From contig CM056879.1 in assembly GCA_029876055.1 (NCBI GenBank), forward strand, positions 2,790,001 through 2,854,000: DNA of 64,000 bases. Reading direction: 5' to 3'. Source of the stretch: Madurella fahalii (taxonomy: Eukaryota > Ascomycota > Sordariomycetes > Sordariales). This document shows positions 1 to 11,009 of this stretch, piece after piece. The notes below the pieces were generated by a model. The model was not told the origin of the DNA and did no database searches. It saw nothing but the letters and a program-made list of their open reading frames with translations. The position numbers and the translations under genes were made by a program. The first letter of the stretch is position 1; the number at the start of each line of letters is the position of its first letter.

Positions 1-1571
1 GAGCAAAAGATCTTGCCGCCAGTCTTCTCAAGCGCAGCAACTGCCGAATTTAGAGTCGACAGCAGCGCCGGCTCTGGGTTCTTGATGGTCGAGAACATCT
101 GCGGCAACTGGGTCAGCAGGGAGGTGATGACAGCCTTGGATTCGTACGGATCCACAAAGAGGCCTTCGCTAAGCGGGACGAAGGGGTCTTCGATGTCCGG
201 CATGATCATCATCTGCGCTTGGTCCAGCGCCGGGCTGACATTGTAGAAGTGAACCTCCTTGTCAAAAGTGACGAAGCCAACCTTGGCGCCTGCCGGTATC
301 CTCCGCTTGACCTCGCCGTTCTCGTCCTTCTCCTCGTTTTCCTCGGCGCCGTAGAGCGCACGCAGGATGCCGTCGCAGAAGGATTCCAAGAACCCCTTGT
401 TGAACGACTCTTGCGTCACGTCGATCAGGAAGAGGTAGCGCAGGCCGACGGGCTCCCTCGTCCAGTACTCCTTGGGGACGACGAATTCGACCGTCCCCCG
501 CATGAGCTCCGGCCGCTGGTCACGGTCAACGCGAACACCCTGGGGGCTGGTGGCGCAAAAGTACTCGGCCGGCGTGTCGTTCGGATAACCGCACAGATTG
601 CAGACAAACTTGTTTCCCCCCGAGCGGAACATCATGAAGGGGTTGATATAGGCACGGCATCTGTGACAGCGCGGCGGGCCCGCATCTCCAAAGTCCAGAA
701 CGGGGATCTCGAGCTCGCCGGCCTGGAGCGGCGCCATCGGCTGCAGAAGAAGGCCGAGGGGCAAGCCTGTGCTTTTCAACCCGTCGGCTGTGGCCGGGAT
801 GTTGGTCATGGTGAGACGGGCAAATTTGGGCGATGCGTTCCCTTGGTCGAAGGCGACGAAAGAGACTGTGGCAGGTGGAGGTACCAGCCGCTCAAAGGTG
901 GGATATACGTTGTTGAGGAAGTACTGCTGAACGGCATCGCGGGAGAGAGGGACACTGGGCATCTCGTCGGGAGACACCTTGGTCTGGCCTGACGCCGAGA
1001 CCATGGTCGGGGCCGGTATCGTATCGGCGAAACCGCTCCTGGCAGCGAACTCAGCCGGTGAAGCGGGGGCGGCGCTGAACCCAGGGCTGACCGGCGCGGG
1101 GAACTGGTTCATGGCCGGCGTTATCCCAGCGCCGTAGCGGGAGGCGGCGGCTGACGGGTCGTTGTTCAGGTAACCCGTGGCCGGGGTACCTGCCGGCGGG
1201 ATGCCGTTGAAAGCCTGGGACGAGCCCACAGGCGCCTCGACGGCGTGGTACGCATGGCGATCCTTCTTCTTCCTTCTCGCCGTACCGTGGTACGAGTCGG
1301 GCCCTAGCGTCATGCCACCCATCTGCGCGGCCAAGCTGGCATCACCGGCCGGCGACTGCTGACCCTGGAAGTAGCCGGCATCACCGTGGGGGGATCCGTA
1401 TCCGGGTGCTTGCGGCGGCGGCGGCGCATTGTAGCCGGCGGCGGGCTGGTAAGGGTTCGGAGCGATGGGCGGCTGGAACTGGGGAGGGGCAGGCTGGGTG
1501 GTCCTGTTCGGGTCGTTGGGGTCGAGGCTCTCCCCCTGGCCGAGGGAGTGGTACATTGAGTAGTCGGCCAT
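1..1571 (-). CDS. SEC24: SEC24, COPII coat cargo-binding subunit (N-terminal part, cut by window edge)
   Basis: COPII inner-coat subunit that binds cargo and pairs with Sec23 on ER exit sites. One uninterrupted frame runs from the ATG at 1571 to the window edge (about 523 residues, C-terminus missing). The first ~170 residues are rich in P, Q, Y and G, as in the disordered Sec24 N-terminus. Then comes a zinc-finger domain with CHRC ... CNLC cysteine pairs, and the start of the trunk (vWA-like) domain (RYLFLIDVTQESF, KVGFVTFDKEVHFYN). These three elements in this order identify Sec24 rather than Sec23. The start is chosen because MADYSMYHSLGQGE is the typical opening and the frame has no earlier ATG that fits. 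It is divergent from CFT2. Confidence 0.95.
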   Translation of the reverse strand, partial: MADYSMYHSLGQGESLDPNDPNRTTQPAPPQFQPPIAPNPYQPAAGYNAPPPPQAPGYGSPHGDAGYFQGQQSPAGDASLAAQMGGMTLGPDSYHGTARRKKKDRHAYHAVEAPVGSSQAFNGIPPAGTPATGYLNNDPSAAASRYGAGITPAMNQFPAPVSPGFSAAPASPAEFAARSGFADTIPAPTMVSASGQTKVSPDEMPSVPLSRDAVQQYFLNNVYPTFERLVPPPATVSFVAFDQGNASPKFARLTMTNIPATADGLKSTGLPLGLLLQPMAPLQAGELEIPVLDFGDAGPPRCHRCRAYINPFMMFRSGGNKFVCNLCGYPNDTPAEYFCATSPQGVRVDRDQRPELMRGTVEFVVPKEYWTREPVGLRYLFLIDVTQESFNKGFLESFCDGILRALYGAEENEEKDENGEVKRRIPAGAKVGFVTFDKEVHFYNVSPALDQAQMMIMPDIEDPFVPLSEGLFVDPYESKAVITSLLTQLPQMFSTIKNPEPALLSTLNSAVAALEKTGGKIFC

Positions 1572-2394
1572 GGTTTTGGCGGGGTCGGATGTCGAGATCA
1601 CGGCCGATTGTCGGTTCACACTCGCACGTCGATCCCCGTTTGCTTAAGACACCGCGGCACTAGTAATCAACAAGCCTGGGGGAGAGGGGGGAGGGGGGGG
1701 GGGGGGTGGATCGATGGCAAGTGTGGTCCTCGTCGAAATGGTCACCGGGGACTCTGTTTGTGGGAGATAGCCTGGTTCATAATCAGAGGCACGCTGGCAT
1801 CAGTGCGAGTCTCGGGATGCCTCCAAGTGTGCGGTGTGCAAGTTGGCGCAAGGTGTCTTTGCCTCTCCCTGGTCGTGGGCTTAGAGAGGGTCCCCACCTT
1901 CACATTTGGAGGTCGAGCTGTCCTTTTTTTTTTTTGTCGGCTCCGGGCGAAGAACCTCGTTGGGTCGCCCATTGGAGCAGAGCAGGGGTGCCAATTGTAC
2001 CTGGGTCCGTGCAGCAGCCTGTCATGTGTCGCCTGTCTAGCTTATTTGGCTTTATTATCCAGCATAGTTATCCAGCAGCTTCCGCTTGCTCAATTGGAGA
2101 CGGGGTCTGCCGCCTCTGACCGCCCTGCGCTCACCACCTCAAAAGCTTAGCTTTGTCGGTCCGTCGCGTGCCGCTGACGCGACAAAGCAGTCCTTGGGCC
2201 TGGAAGCTCTCGATTGACAAGGATTCTCTGGAAACAACGGCTGCCAGCCTCGCCCCCACCGACATCACGGGCGCAAACCGTCTAATAACATCCTCCGTGT
2301 CTGTTGTCGCTTGGGGAAAAGAAGGAAAGGATACCAAAAGAGAGCCATGCACCACTTCCGGTAGCGGACTCGACTGAGCCAAAGCGCAGCAGCC
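1572..2394. other. Divergent intergenic region SEC24-CFT2
   Basis: No gene is recognised in these 823 bases, which must hold both promoters and 5' leaders. Two homopolymers stand out: a 14-base G run at 1693-1706, preceded by other G-rich blocks (poly-C in SEC24 sense), and a 12-base T run at 1924-1935. Small open frames here show no family resemblance. Confidence 0.6.
1693..1706. repeat. G14 homopolymer in a G-rich block
   Basis: Fourteen consecutive G on the plus strand, with further G runs of 5 or more just upstream (about 1673-1691). The block could form a G-quadruplex on the plus strand. It lies about 120 bases upstream of the SEC24 start codon, so it may be in that gene's leader as a C tract. 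Confidence 0.9.
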
Positions 2395-5300
2395 ATGTTC
2401 AGCTTCTGCCCGCTGCAGGGCGCCCTCTCCGAGTCGACTGCGTCGCAGTCGCTCCTGGAGCTCGATGGTGGCGTCAAGGTCCTGGTCGACGTCGGCTGGG
2501 ATGAGGCCTTTGACGTCGAGAAGCTTAGGGAGTTGGAAAAGTGTGTTGGCGCATTGATCTCTCCCCCCTGGAGGCTGAACGAAAAGCTAACTGCGTTCTA
2601 TCCAGGCAAATCCCAACACTCTCCCTGATCCTGCTGACCCATGCGACGGTATCTCATCTCGGTGCATATGCGCACTGCTGCAAGCACTTCCCGCTCTTTA
2701 CCCGCATCCCCGTCTACGCCACAAGGCCCGTCATCGATCTCGGCCGCACTCTGACACAGGATCTCTACGCCTCGAACCCCCTGGCCGCGACGACAATATC
2801 TCCCACCTCGCTCGCCGAGGTATCGTACGCCTACGCGCAGACATCGTCCACAGATCAGAACCTCCTGTTGCAACCACCCACACCCGAGGAAATCGCCCGC
2901 TATTTCTCCCTCATTCAGCCCCTCAAGTACTCGCAACCTCACCAGCCGCTGCCGTCGCCCTTCTCCCCCCCCTGAACGGCCTGACTATCACCGCCTACAA
3001 CTCGGGCCATACGCTGGGCGGAACTATCTGGCACATCCAACACGGGCTTGAGTCCATCGTCTACGCCGTGGACTGGAACCAGGCCCGCGAGAATGTCTTT
3101 GCGGGTGCTGCTTGGCTTGGAGGCGGACATGGCGGCGCCGGCGGCGCCGAGGTGATTGAGCAATTGCGCAAGCCGACCGCCCTCGTGTGCAGCAGTCGTA
3201 CGCCTGAGACAGCGCTCGCCCGTGGCCGCCGTGATGAGCAGCTCTTGGAGTCAGTGAAGCTCTGCATTGCCAGGGGCGGGACCGTGCTCATCCCCGTCGA
3301 TTCGAGCGCAAGAGTGCTTGAACTCTCCTATCTCCTGGAACACGCATGGAGGGCCGAGGCGGCCAAGGATAATGAAGTGTACAAAACGACCAAAATCTAT
3401 CTCGCGGGCCGCAGCGTCGGCAGCACTATGAGAAACGCGAGAAGCATGTTAGAATGGATGGACGACAGCATTGTGAGGGAATTTGAAGCAGTCGCCGGCG
3501 GCACACGCGCACCAAACAGCGGCGCAGCTGGCAGCAAGGGCAAGGATGCCGGGCCTTTCGACTTCAAGTACATCAGGCTGCTGGAGCGAAAAGCGCAGAT
3601 CGAACGCATCCTGCAACAAGCAGCGGATGATTCCGAGCCAAAAGGCAGAGTCATACTAGCAACCGACTCAAGCTTGGAATGGGGGTTTTCAAAAGACGTC
3701 CTCAAAGCCATCGCCGGGGACCCAAGGAACCTGGTTGTTCTCACTGAGAAGCCCAGTCTCAGCCCGAGCAAAGCTTCTATCGCACGGACGCTATGGGACT
3801 GGTGGAAGGCGAGGAAGGATGGCGTGGCGGTCGAGCAGACGGGCAGCGGTGACACCTTTGAGCAGGTTTACGGCGGTGGACGTGAGCTCCAAGTCTCCGA
3901 CGCCTCACGGCAAGCGCTGGAGGGAAGCGAGCTCGGCGTCTACCAGCAGTGGCTCGCAACTCAGAGGCAGCTGCAGGCCACCCTGCAAAGCGGCGGCAGC
4001 GCTACACTAGAAGCGTCGGCCGATGTGGTCGACGATGCGTCGGAAACATCGACTGAATCGGAAGAGTCCGAGACGGAGCAACAAGGAAAGGCGCTGAATG
4101 TGTCTACGACCATCGGCCAAGCGAGCCGCAAAAAGGTTGTCTTAACAGATGAGGACCTCGGCATCACCATCTTGCTCAAGAAGAAGGGTGTGTATGATTT
4201 TGATGTGAGGGGCAAAAAAGGTAGGGAACGCATGTTCCCTACTGTCATGCGGCGGAAACGGAACGACGAGTTTGGCGATCTCATCCGGCCTGAGGACTAT
4301 CTCCGGGCAGAAGAGCGGGAAGATACAGACGGCCAAGACGTCGGGCAGGACGGAAACAGGCAGGATCAGGGTTTGGGCAAGAAACGCAAGTTTGACGATG
4401 TCGGCACCGCGACCAAGGGAGTCTCGGGACCCAACAAACGGCCCCAACTCAAACGCGCTCTGTCCGCGGACGAGCCGGACACTGGCGTGCTCTCCGACGG
4501 TGCTGGCGGCGACGAGCTCGACGAGCTCGAGGACGAAGAAGAAGCAGTCCTCGGTCCGTCCAAGCTGGTGGTCACTACACAAACCATCTCGGTCAAACTC
4601 CGCATTGCCTTTGTCGACTTTAGCGGCCTGCACGACAAGCGCAGTCTGAGCATGCTGATCCCGCTAATCCAACCGCGCAAGCTGGTCCTCGTCGCCGGCG
4701 CAGAGGAAGAAACCCTCGCGCTGGCCGCCGACTGCAAGAAGCTCCTCGGCGCGCAACTCAGTGGTGGCGGTGCGGAACCGCCGAAGCCCACCGCCATCGA
4801 CGTCTTCACCCCTGCCATCGGCGCTACCGTCAACGCCTCGGTTGACACGAATGCCTGGGTCGTCAAGCTGGCCGACCCCTTCGTCAAGCGGCTAAAATGG
4901 CAGAACGTGCGTGGCCTAGGCATCGTCACCGTTACCGGCCTACTCCTGCCAGGCGGGCAAGTTGTGGTTCAGGACAACGACGCTTCGGCCGAAAACAATA
5001 GCATTAACAACGACAGCAATGACAACCAAGACGGAGCCAACAAGCGCCAGAAACTAGAGGGAACCCCCGATCTCTCGTCTGCTACACCCGACCCTAGCAA
5101 CAACGCTAGCAATAGCAATACCAGACCCGCTCTCCCAACCCTCGACGTCCTCCCCTCGAATCTCGCGTCCGCCGTCCGCTCCGCCGCGCAGCCCTTACAC
5201 GTGGGCGACCTCCGTCTGGCCGATCTGCGCCGCGCCATGCTCAATTCCGGGCACAAGGCCGAGTTCCGCGGCGAGGGCACGCTGCTGATCGACGGGAGCG

Positions 5301-5452
5301 TGGCGGTGCGCAAGACGGCGACGGGACGGATCGAGCTCGAGAGCGTGGGCCTATCCTTGGATGCCGGCACCGCCCAGGCGGGGGTTGCCGAGACTTTTTA
5401 TGCGGTGCGGAAAAAGATTTACGAGGGCTTGGCCGTCGTTGCCGGGGCGTGA
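2395..5452 (+). CDS. CFT2: CFT2/CPSF2, cleavage and polyadenylation factor subunit (apparent frameshift)
   Basis: Metallo-beta-lactamase/beta-CASP subunit of the mRNA cleavage-polyadenylation complex (CPF/CPSF). Exons are 2395-2540 and 2606-5452; the intron at 2541-2605 restores LRELEK-QIPTLSLILLTHA. Visible parts: the fold's first strands (FSFCPLQGA, LVDVGWDE), LLTHATVSHLGAY in the place of the metal-binding HxHxDH (degenerate, as expected for the CPSF2/Cft2 branch), the conserved SGHTLGGTIWHI, beta-CASP, an acidic linker, a Glu/Asp stretch, and a C-terminal domain starting LRIAFVDFSGLHDKRSL. Upstream of 2972 the frame is 0 and downstream it is +2. Conserved sequence continues across the C8 run at 2965-2972, so one C appears to be missing. 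With it the protein would be about 997 residues. Function is confident; whether the frameshift is real or a sequencing error is open. Confidence 0.92.
2965..2972 (+). other. C8 homopolymer at the CFT2 frame break
   Basis: Reading through the run as written reaches TGA at 2973. The downstream frame starts CTG AAC GGC at 2972 and continues the conserved beta-lactamase core. Nine C would join the two frames exactly. Confidence 0.85.
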
Positions 5453-5822
5453 GTACGTAAGAGTGAGCCGGTATCGAAATGATGAAGTCGGTTGGTTTGG
5501 TTTAGTAGTGGTAGTAGTAGTGGTGGTGGTGGTGGCAGTGGTGGCAGTGGTGGCAGTGGTGGCAGTGGTGGTAGTGGTGGTAGTGGTAGAGGAAGGTCGG
5601 TGATACTGTTGTTGTACGTGTACACTTATGGTTACTACCCTGTGGGCGTGTATAACGTGTATGGGATAGGTGATATCACGCCTGGCTGCTTGCGCTAAGC
5701 TCAAGGTTCCAGGATTTCTGCAGAGTGAAGCAGCATTGGCACGGCCATGCTTGTGTACGTAACCGGAACAGACTGGTCTTAACACCTTCATTCACGACAT
5801 GGTATTATTCGGCCTACCTACC
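5453..5822. other. Convergent intergenic region CFT2 / CorA-like gene
   Basis: No gene seen. It contains the triplet microsatellite at 5503-5590; the rest should be the two 3' UTRs and terminators. No clear poly(A) signal can be singled out by eye. Confidence 0.5.
5503..5590 (+). repeat. GGT/GTA trinucleotide microsatellite with 9-base TGGTGGCAG units
   Basis: Imperfect GTA and GGT triplets followed by four 9-base TGGTGGCAG-type units, then GGTAGT repeats. It lies in the convergent gap between CFT2 (ends 5452) and the CorA-like gene (ends 5823), so probably in 3' UTR sequence of CFT2. It has open frames on both strands (poly-Gly/Ser and poly-Pro), which are artefacts of the repeat. Confidence 0.9.
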
Positions 5823-8484
5823 CTAGACATTCGAATCCGGTTGAGCACCCTTCTCCTTCCACGGCCACCACCATCTCGCTTTCCAAGCAGCTGCCCATTT
5901 AACGCTCCAGATCCGCAACCAAACCTGCTGCTGCTGTTGATGCTGACCGAACCCGACGGGTGTCCTCCTAGCTCTTTCCCTCCGCTTCTCCCTCCTCGCT
6001 GCCCTCGCCATACGCAACCACCTCTTCCACTTCCACCTCCTTCCATTCCTAACCGGGCCCACCGCGTCTCCCCCGGCCCTGCCACCACTACCATTACCGT
6101 TCCCACCGCCGCCACCCCCGCTATTACCGCTATTATTGCCGTTTCCCATGGCGCTACTACCGCTGCTCTGCGGATAGTGAGACAGATACGAGTGATACTG
6201 GCGTCGATCCGCCGCTGACCGCCCAAAGACGATGCGACGGAAGTATCCCTCCACCAGCACACCGCACCTCCGTACCATTTGCATCGCAGCGCGAGTTTGG
6301 AGGACTAGTACGAGGACAAAAAAGGGGATGCAGACGGATACCATGGTCACGGGGAACCTCCAGTCCGAGGCCGAGATGTCGAAAGTGGTGATACCGAAGA
6401 CGCCCTGGAGGTATTTATTTAGCATCGTCACCGTCACCGTCACCGTCAATCCTGCAAGAGAGAAAAGGGGGGGCCAATTCACTCACAACCACAAACGTCA
6501 ACGGCAAGAAGATCATGGACACGTTGGTCAAGATCTTGATGTTATCCCCCTGCTCGATCGCCCTCCTCGACTCCTTCACCGAACTGCCGCTAAAGAGCTG
6601 CTCCCGCAACGAGCGGATCTCTGTCCGGGTCATCTCATTCTTATCGTGCATCAGCTGCAGGTCTGCCACGGCGCTCTCGAGATCCTGACGCAAAATGTCC
6701 ATGCGAGTGGCGTAGTCGCGGCCATCGGGAGAGTCCGGGTCCGGGTGCGGCCATAGGACGGGATGGCGCCCCGCCCAGAAGTCCTTAGTGAAGGTATTGG
6801 TGTAGGCCGAGCGCATGGATTTGATGCCCTCGTTGATCACGCCGAGCGTGTTGTAGGCCCAAAAGTAGCGGCGGGAATACGTGAAGTTGCCGTCTTCAAA
6901 CAACAGTCTATCGCGGAGGCGGACGTCGAACATGAATTGGTTCTGTCATTTGATTCTGTTGTTAGTTAATGGGCTAAGTTCTATGTGCGGATGAGGGCTT
7001 ACCGGAGGAGTGATGAGCTTGGTGATCATCTCGTTGAGCTGCGCATACCGCTTCACGGCGTCGCGATACTCAACACACAGGGCGTCAAGGAAAGCATAAG
7101 GCCCGTTGCAGAAATGCTTTTTCGAGTCGTCGCTCCGGTTCGAGTGCTCGTCGTCGGGAAAGCATTGGATGTTGAGGAGATGCCATGGTGCAAATGTGTC
7201 GTACAGGACCCCGGTCCGAGCCCGTCGCCTGACTTTGACTCTGACTTCGCCGGTCTGGTCCCCTCCGAGGGATAGGGCAAGCACTGAGCTACACTCGGCG
7301 ATGTCGATGTGATCGGGCGATCGTCGATCGGGGGGACGGTGGTCAAAGGCTTGCCACGGGGCCGGTGTGAGACCTTCCCCAACTACAGTGTAATATTTAA
7401 GCACGAAGAAGAAGCTCCGTTGTCTCAAGCGTTCTGTTTCAAAGGCCCGGTTCATATAGGCCTGCCGAGTTAGCATTGCGATTCCAACTAGAGGTAATAC
7501 GTTGCGGAGGTACCTTGGTCTTTCCCTTGTTGCCCGTGGTGGAGACTAAGTGTTGGTACAGCTCATCCATGTCGAAGTGGCTCTGCATCGACATGTGAGT
7601 GGCAGCAAGTATAAGGGGCGAGGGCTCTTGGAGGATTCTGGACGCGGTGAGAATTGTACTCGTTAGACTGCAATCGTCAATGTCGGGAGGACTCACGTCA
7701 TCCTCCCAACCGCGTTCCCATCAGCATTGACATGCCTAAGAACTCTCCAGACGGACGCATCCTGGTTGTCCCCATCCCCATCCCCGCCCGAGCAGGCCGG
7801 CTCGGGCTGGGTGAGCATGGGTTTAGGGCCTCCGTCTCTGCCAACTTCGAAGATCTCGTAGGTAGCGCTATCATAGCGATTATCTTCTCCCGTGTCGAAG
7901 CTGGTGAGGACGTTGGAGGCATCCACATCGTTCTTCTTGTGCCAAACATCACAGAGGGCCGTGACGGTGTCCTGACGCTTCTCGTCAATCGAGCGGATAT
8001 GGTTTACAAGACTTTCTTCCGAGAAAGATTCTTTCTTGAGTGGCTTGGAAACAGAGTGCACAAAGACGTCGGAGGCCCTCGCCCAGGTGGTGCGGGATGG
8101 GGGTGTCAGAGGCAAGAAGTCGCACGATTCCTCAGCCGACTCCAGGCAGTCAAAGATTGAGGCTGGCTTGACTTTTGGCGAGTCATTGGTTAGCCGGCGG
8201 GCTCGCTCGACGCCATTCGGCTGACCTGTCCCCGGGCCAAAGCTCACGGCTTTGGTTAGTGGCACGGAGGTCGTGTCACAGTTATTGGGCCGAGGTGTCC
8301 GCGAGACAGCGGCAGCCTGAGCCTCGTGCAGGAGGCGCAGGAATTTGATATACTGCTCATGGTGATAGTCGGCTTGTCTCAGGATCTCGTCGGGCCGGGA
8401 GCTGTTCATAAATGTAAATGTAGCTGGCGGGATCAGACGATGGAGTTCGGGGGGACGATACGGGATTCTCGGTAGGCAAGTCAA
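5823..8484 (-). CDS. CorA-like Mg2+ transporter-fold membrane protein, five exons
   Basis: Fungal protein with a CorA-type C-terminal membrane region. Proposed exons: 8484-7697, 7637-7514, 7461-7003, 6942-6487, 6404-5823 (about 802 residues). Phases agree at all four junctions. The last junction joins LPLTFVV to GVFGI, giving the CorA signature FLPLTFVxxVFG followed by a second membrane segment (MVSVCIPFFVLVLVLQTR). Before it lie long helices (LRQDLESAVADLQLMHDKNE). The GxN loop typical of true Mg2+ channels is not seen, so transport is uncertain. The C-terminal ~130 residues are Gly/Asn-rich, then basic and Gln-rich. The start could instead be the ATG at 8409 (MNSSRPDEILRQ), which opens a better-looking domain. 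Substrate and role are unknown. Confidence 0.8.
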
Positions 8485-9155
8485 GTATGATGGTAGAGAC
8501 TAGGAGACGAGGGTATCGAGGCATGGCGACTTGGCCATTTAACCCTCTGCATCCCTAGGCTTTCTCCTCCTGAGCCGGGCAACACGACCGGTCACGCCAG
8601 AATTGCTACAGGCTCGCTCAGCCTTGCCCGTCTGGCACTCTACCCGCCGCTGTGCAGTCTCCCTTCCTAAATCGGCCATCGGTGGATTGCCTTGCCTCGT
8701 GGCTTACCTGGACACGCACCCGGCGACTTCTCCAACCAGAGACCGAGGATTCTTTTTGTGACAAACCCCCACAGCCCAGATGCTGCGACGACCCAACCTT
8801 AATGCTGCCGGGGCAATGACCCGTCTCTAGCCGTGTCGCTAACAGCCTCATTTATGCCATGATCGGTCCATCCGCCTAGTGGCGCATGTTTCGGGATGAT
8901 CGCATCGATTGCGGCTGGACACAGCTGCGACCTGTCATTCGTCGTTCTTCCGGCCGGCAAGGTCCTGGTTCATCAACACCCCGCGCGGGCTCGACACCAA
9001 CAGGCAGTTCCGAGGCAGTAATTCTGCCATCCTCACCAGGTTGCGACCAAAGGTCTGTCATGATTTGCCGTGTACGGAGAAGAACAGGACCACGCACGCG
9101 TGCAGCTGGGTACGACTAACTTCACAAGGCCCCCGCTCCACGGGGTTAAAAACCG
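8485..9155. other. Intergenic region, no gene recognised
   Basis: This stretch lies upstream of the CorA-like gene and downstream of BOL2. Short open frames on both strands show no family features. It should hold the CorA-like promoter and the BOL2 3' UTR. Confidence 0.5.
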
Positions 9156-9611
9156 TCACTCGTTAACACCGTCCACCCTGCCGCCTGCTGTGCCGTCCAG
9201 CGGAGGCCCATCATTCCCTCCGGTCGTCGCCTTCTCCTTCTCCCACTCGTCTGGCGTCTGGCACTTTGCGCTCCAGGCGTGTATTTGCGCGATTTCGTCC
9301 TTGAGCGCCGCATTGACCAGCCGATGCCGCTTGAGCGAGTTCTTGCCCGCAAACTCGGGCGACACGATGAGTGACGTGAAGGACTGGCCGCAGCCTCCTG
9401 CGCAGTTGAGAATTATGACAGGTCAGTTTTGCGTCGCGGCTGTGGGTGAGCAATGAGGCAAGCATCGCGAGGTCTCAAGGATGACGTCAGGGCAGAGGCT
9501 GGAAGGGGTCCGCGCCGTACCAGACATGTCTTGCACTTCTACGTGAGTCGCCTTGAGCCGCTCTGTCAGGGCTGCCCTTATTGAGTCTTCTGTTATCGAT
9601 GTCTGGGCCAT
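9156..9611 (-). CDS. BOL2: BolA-family iron regulator Fra2/Bol2
   Basis: Small cytosolic BolA-like protein that partners a monothiol glutaredoxin to carry a [2Fe-2S] cluster and signal iron status. Exons are 9611-9521 and 9397-9156 (about 110 residues). The 123-nt intron splits the codon for Gly in DMSGGCGQSF. Visible BolA features: an N-terminal helix (IRAALTERLKATHVEV), the GGCGQSFTSLIVSPEF strand, the KRHRLVNAAL helix with the conserved His ligand position, and KCQTPDEWEK near the end. The TPDEW-type tail favours Fra2/Bol2 over mitochondrial Bol1/Bol3; no targeting peptide is seen. It is divergent from NIF3. Confidence 0.9.
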
Positions 9612-9932
9612 GGTTGAGTGTGTACAGTACGTGGTTTTGCGATGACCGGAGTCGGCGATCGCTGAAGGGCTACGGCCTGTTCAGCGCAATATGCCCCGCA
9701 TACTCTTGGCAGGTTCCAGGGTTAGGGTTCGGCGTGTTCTCGCACTTGTCCAGCCCCGTTGCTCTCTCGCGACTCCTAAGCCGGGGATCAACTGTGTCGT
9801 TCTTGAGAGGAGAGCCTTGGCCAAGGAAAGAGGCAGGAAAAACAAATGAACTTTGCCTTAGCTATTTTAAGAGCTCCAAGACTCATTTCAGCAGCCCGCG
9901 TAATCCAGCCAGCTTTCATCAGGCCCTTCACG
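9612..9932. promoter_or_regulatory. Divergent BOL2-NIF3 promoter with telobox-like motif
   Basis: This 321-base shared upstream region contains AGGGTTAGGGTT at 9718-9729. On the BOL2 strand this reads AACCCTAACCCT, a telomere-repeat-like box. In fungi and plants such boxes occur in promoters of growth and ribosome-related genes (established for plants and some fungi; function here is inferred). Confidence 0.5.
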
Positions 9933-11009
9933 ATGGAGTCTGCACTCCAGAGTCCGCCCTTCACGCGGCAGGTAGTCCAGGCGATGCGGGCACTGTAAGG
10001 ACCCGAATTACGGCATCAAGTGGCTATATGGCACGGCTAATCCCGCGTTAGCTACCCCGAAGAGCTTGCTGACCGAGCTTGGGACAACGTCGGTTTGCTC
10101 CAAGAAAACATTGAGAGCGCGTCCGGTACCGTCTCTCCCATCGTCCTGCTCACAAATGACTTGACGGTCCGCGTCGCCGAGGAGGCCATACGGAAACGGG
10201 CTTCGGTCATTGTGAGCTACCGTATGCGGGATCGTGTGGTGTGTGACGGCCTCGTGCGCTGACCACTGCGTTAGACCCCTTCATCTTCCGCGGACTCAGG
10301 TCCATCAACCTAAATGACCCACACCAACGAATCGTCCTGCAGCTAGCCCAGCACAACATTGCAGTTTGTAAGTGAACCTCCGGCTCAACGCTGCAGACCG
10401 AGAGGTTGACAGCCCATAGACAGCCCGCACACGGCCGTCGATGCCGCGCCGGGCGGCATCAACGACTGGCTAGCCGACATGCTCAACAGCCACGGTGTAT
10501 CCACGAAGCGGTCTGTTGTCAAGCCCATCTCGGGACCTCTGCCGGAAGGCTTTGGCGGCGCAGGCTACGGCCGGCTCGTCGAGCTCGGGCGGCCCCTCAA
10601 CCTCGGCCGCATCGTGGAAGCCTATTCCGCCGGGCTCGGCGGTTTGCGACACGTCATGGTGGCACGGCCACGGCACACTTCCGAATCTAAAGAGAAGAAC
10701 GTGATTCAGACAGTCGCCATCTGCGCCGGGTCCGGGTACGACGTGCTCAAGGACTCGGCGGCGGACCTGATCGTCACTGGCGAGATGAGCCACCACAACG
10801 CGCTGCGGCTGACGATGCTAGGCAAGTGCGTCCTGACCGTATTCCATAGCAACTCGGAACGGCGGTTTTTGAGGCAGGTCCTGCAGCCACAGCTGGAGGC
10901 GACTCTGAAGAAGTCCGAGCAGGCAGCAGAGGTGTTGGTCAGCGACGAGGATGCGGACCCGTTTGAGATTTGGGATGTCAGCGACATGCCCGCTGCTGCG
11001 TATGACTAG
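9933..11009 (+). CDS. NIF3: NIF3-family protein (DUF34 metal-binding fold)
   Basis: Conserved dinuclear-metal protein of the NIF3/YbgI family; biochemical role unsettled. Exons: 9933-9994, 10052-10221, 10275-10367, 10420-11009 (about 304 residues), with all phases consistent. Family motifs are visible: AWDNVGLL near the N-terminus, SYHPFIFRG with the metal-binding His (created by splicing C|AC), YSPHTAVDAAPGGINDWLA (His and Asp ligands), and the C-terminal VTGEMSHHNAL ... TVFHSNSERRFL with the last His/Glu ligands. Length fits eukaryotic NIF3. The stop codon lies inside an 18-base tandem repeat that continues downstream. Divergent from BOL2. Confidence 0.93.

Noticed and set aside
3068..5452. 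CFT2 starting at the ATG at 3068
   Set aside because: Conserved metallo-beta-lactamase sequence lies upstream (from 2395), so this Met is internal; the open frame begins there only because of the break at 2965-2972.
5361..5625. Poly-Gly/Val and poly-Pro small open frames on both strands
   Set aside because: Products of the GGT/GTA microsatellite without independent coding evidence.
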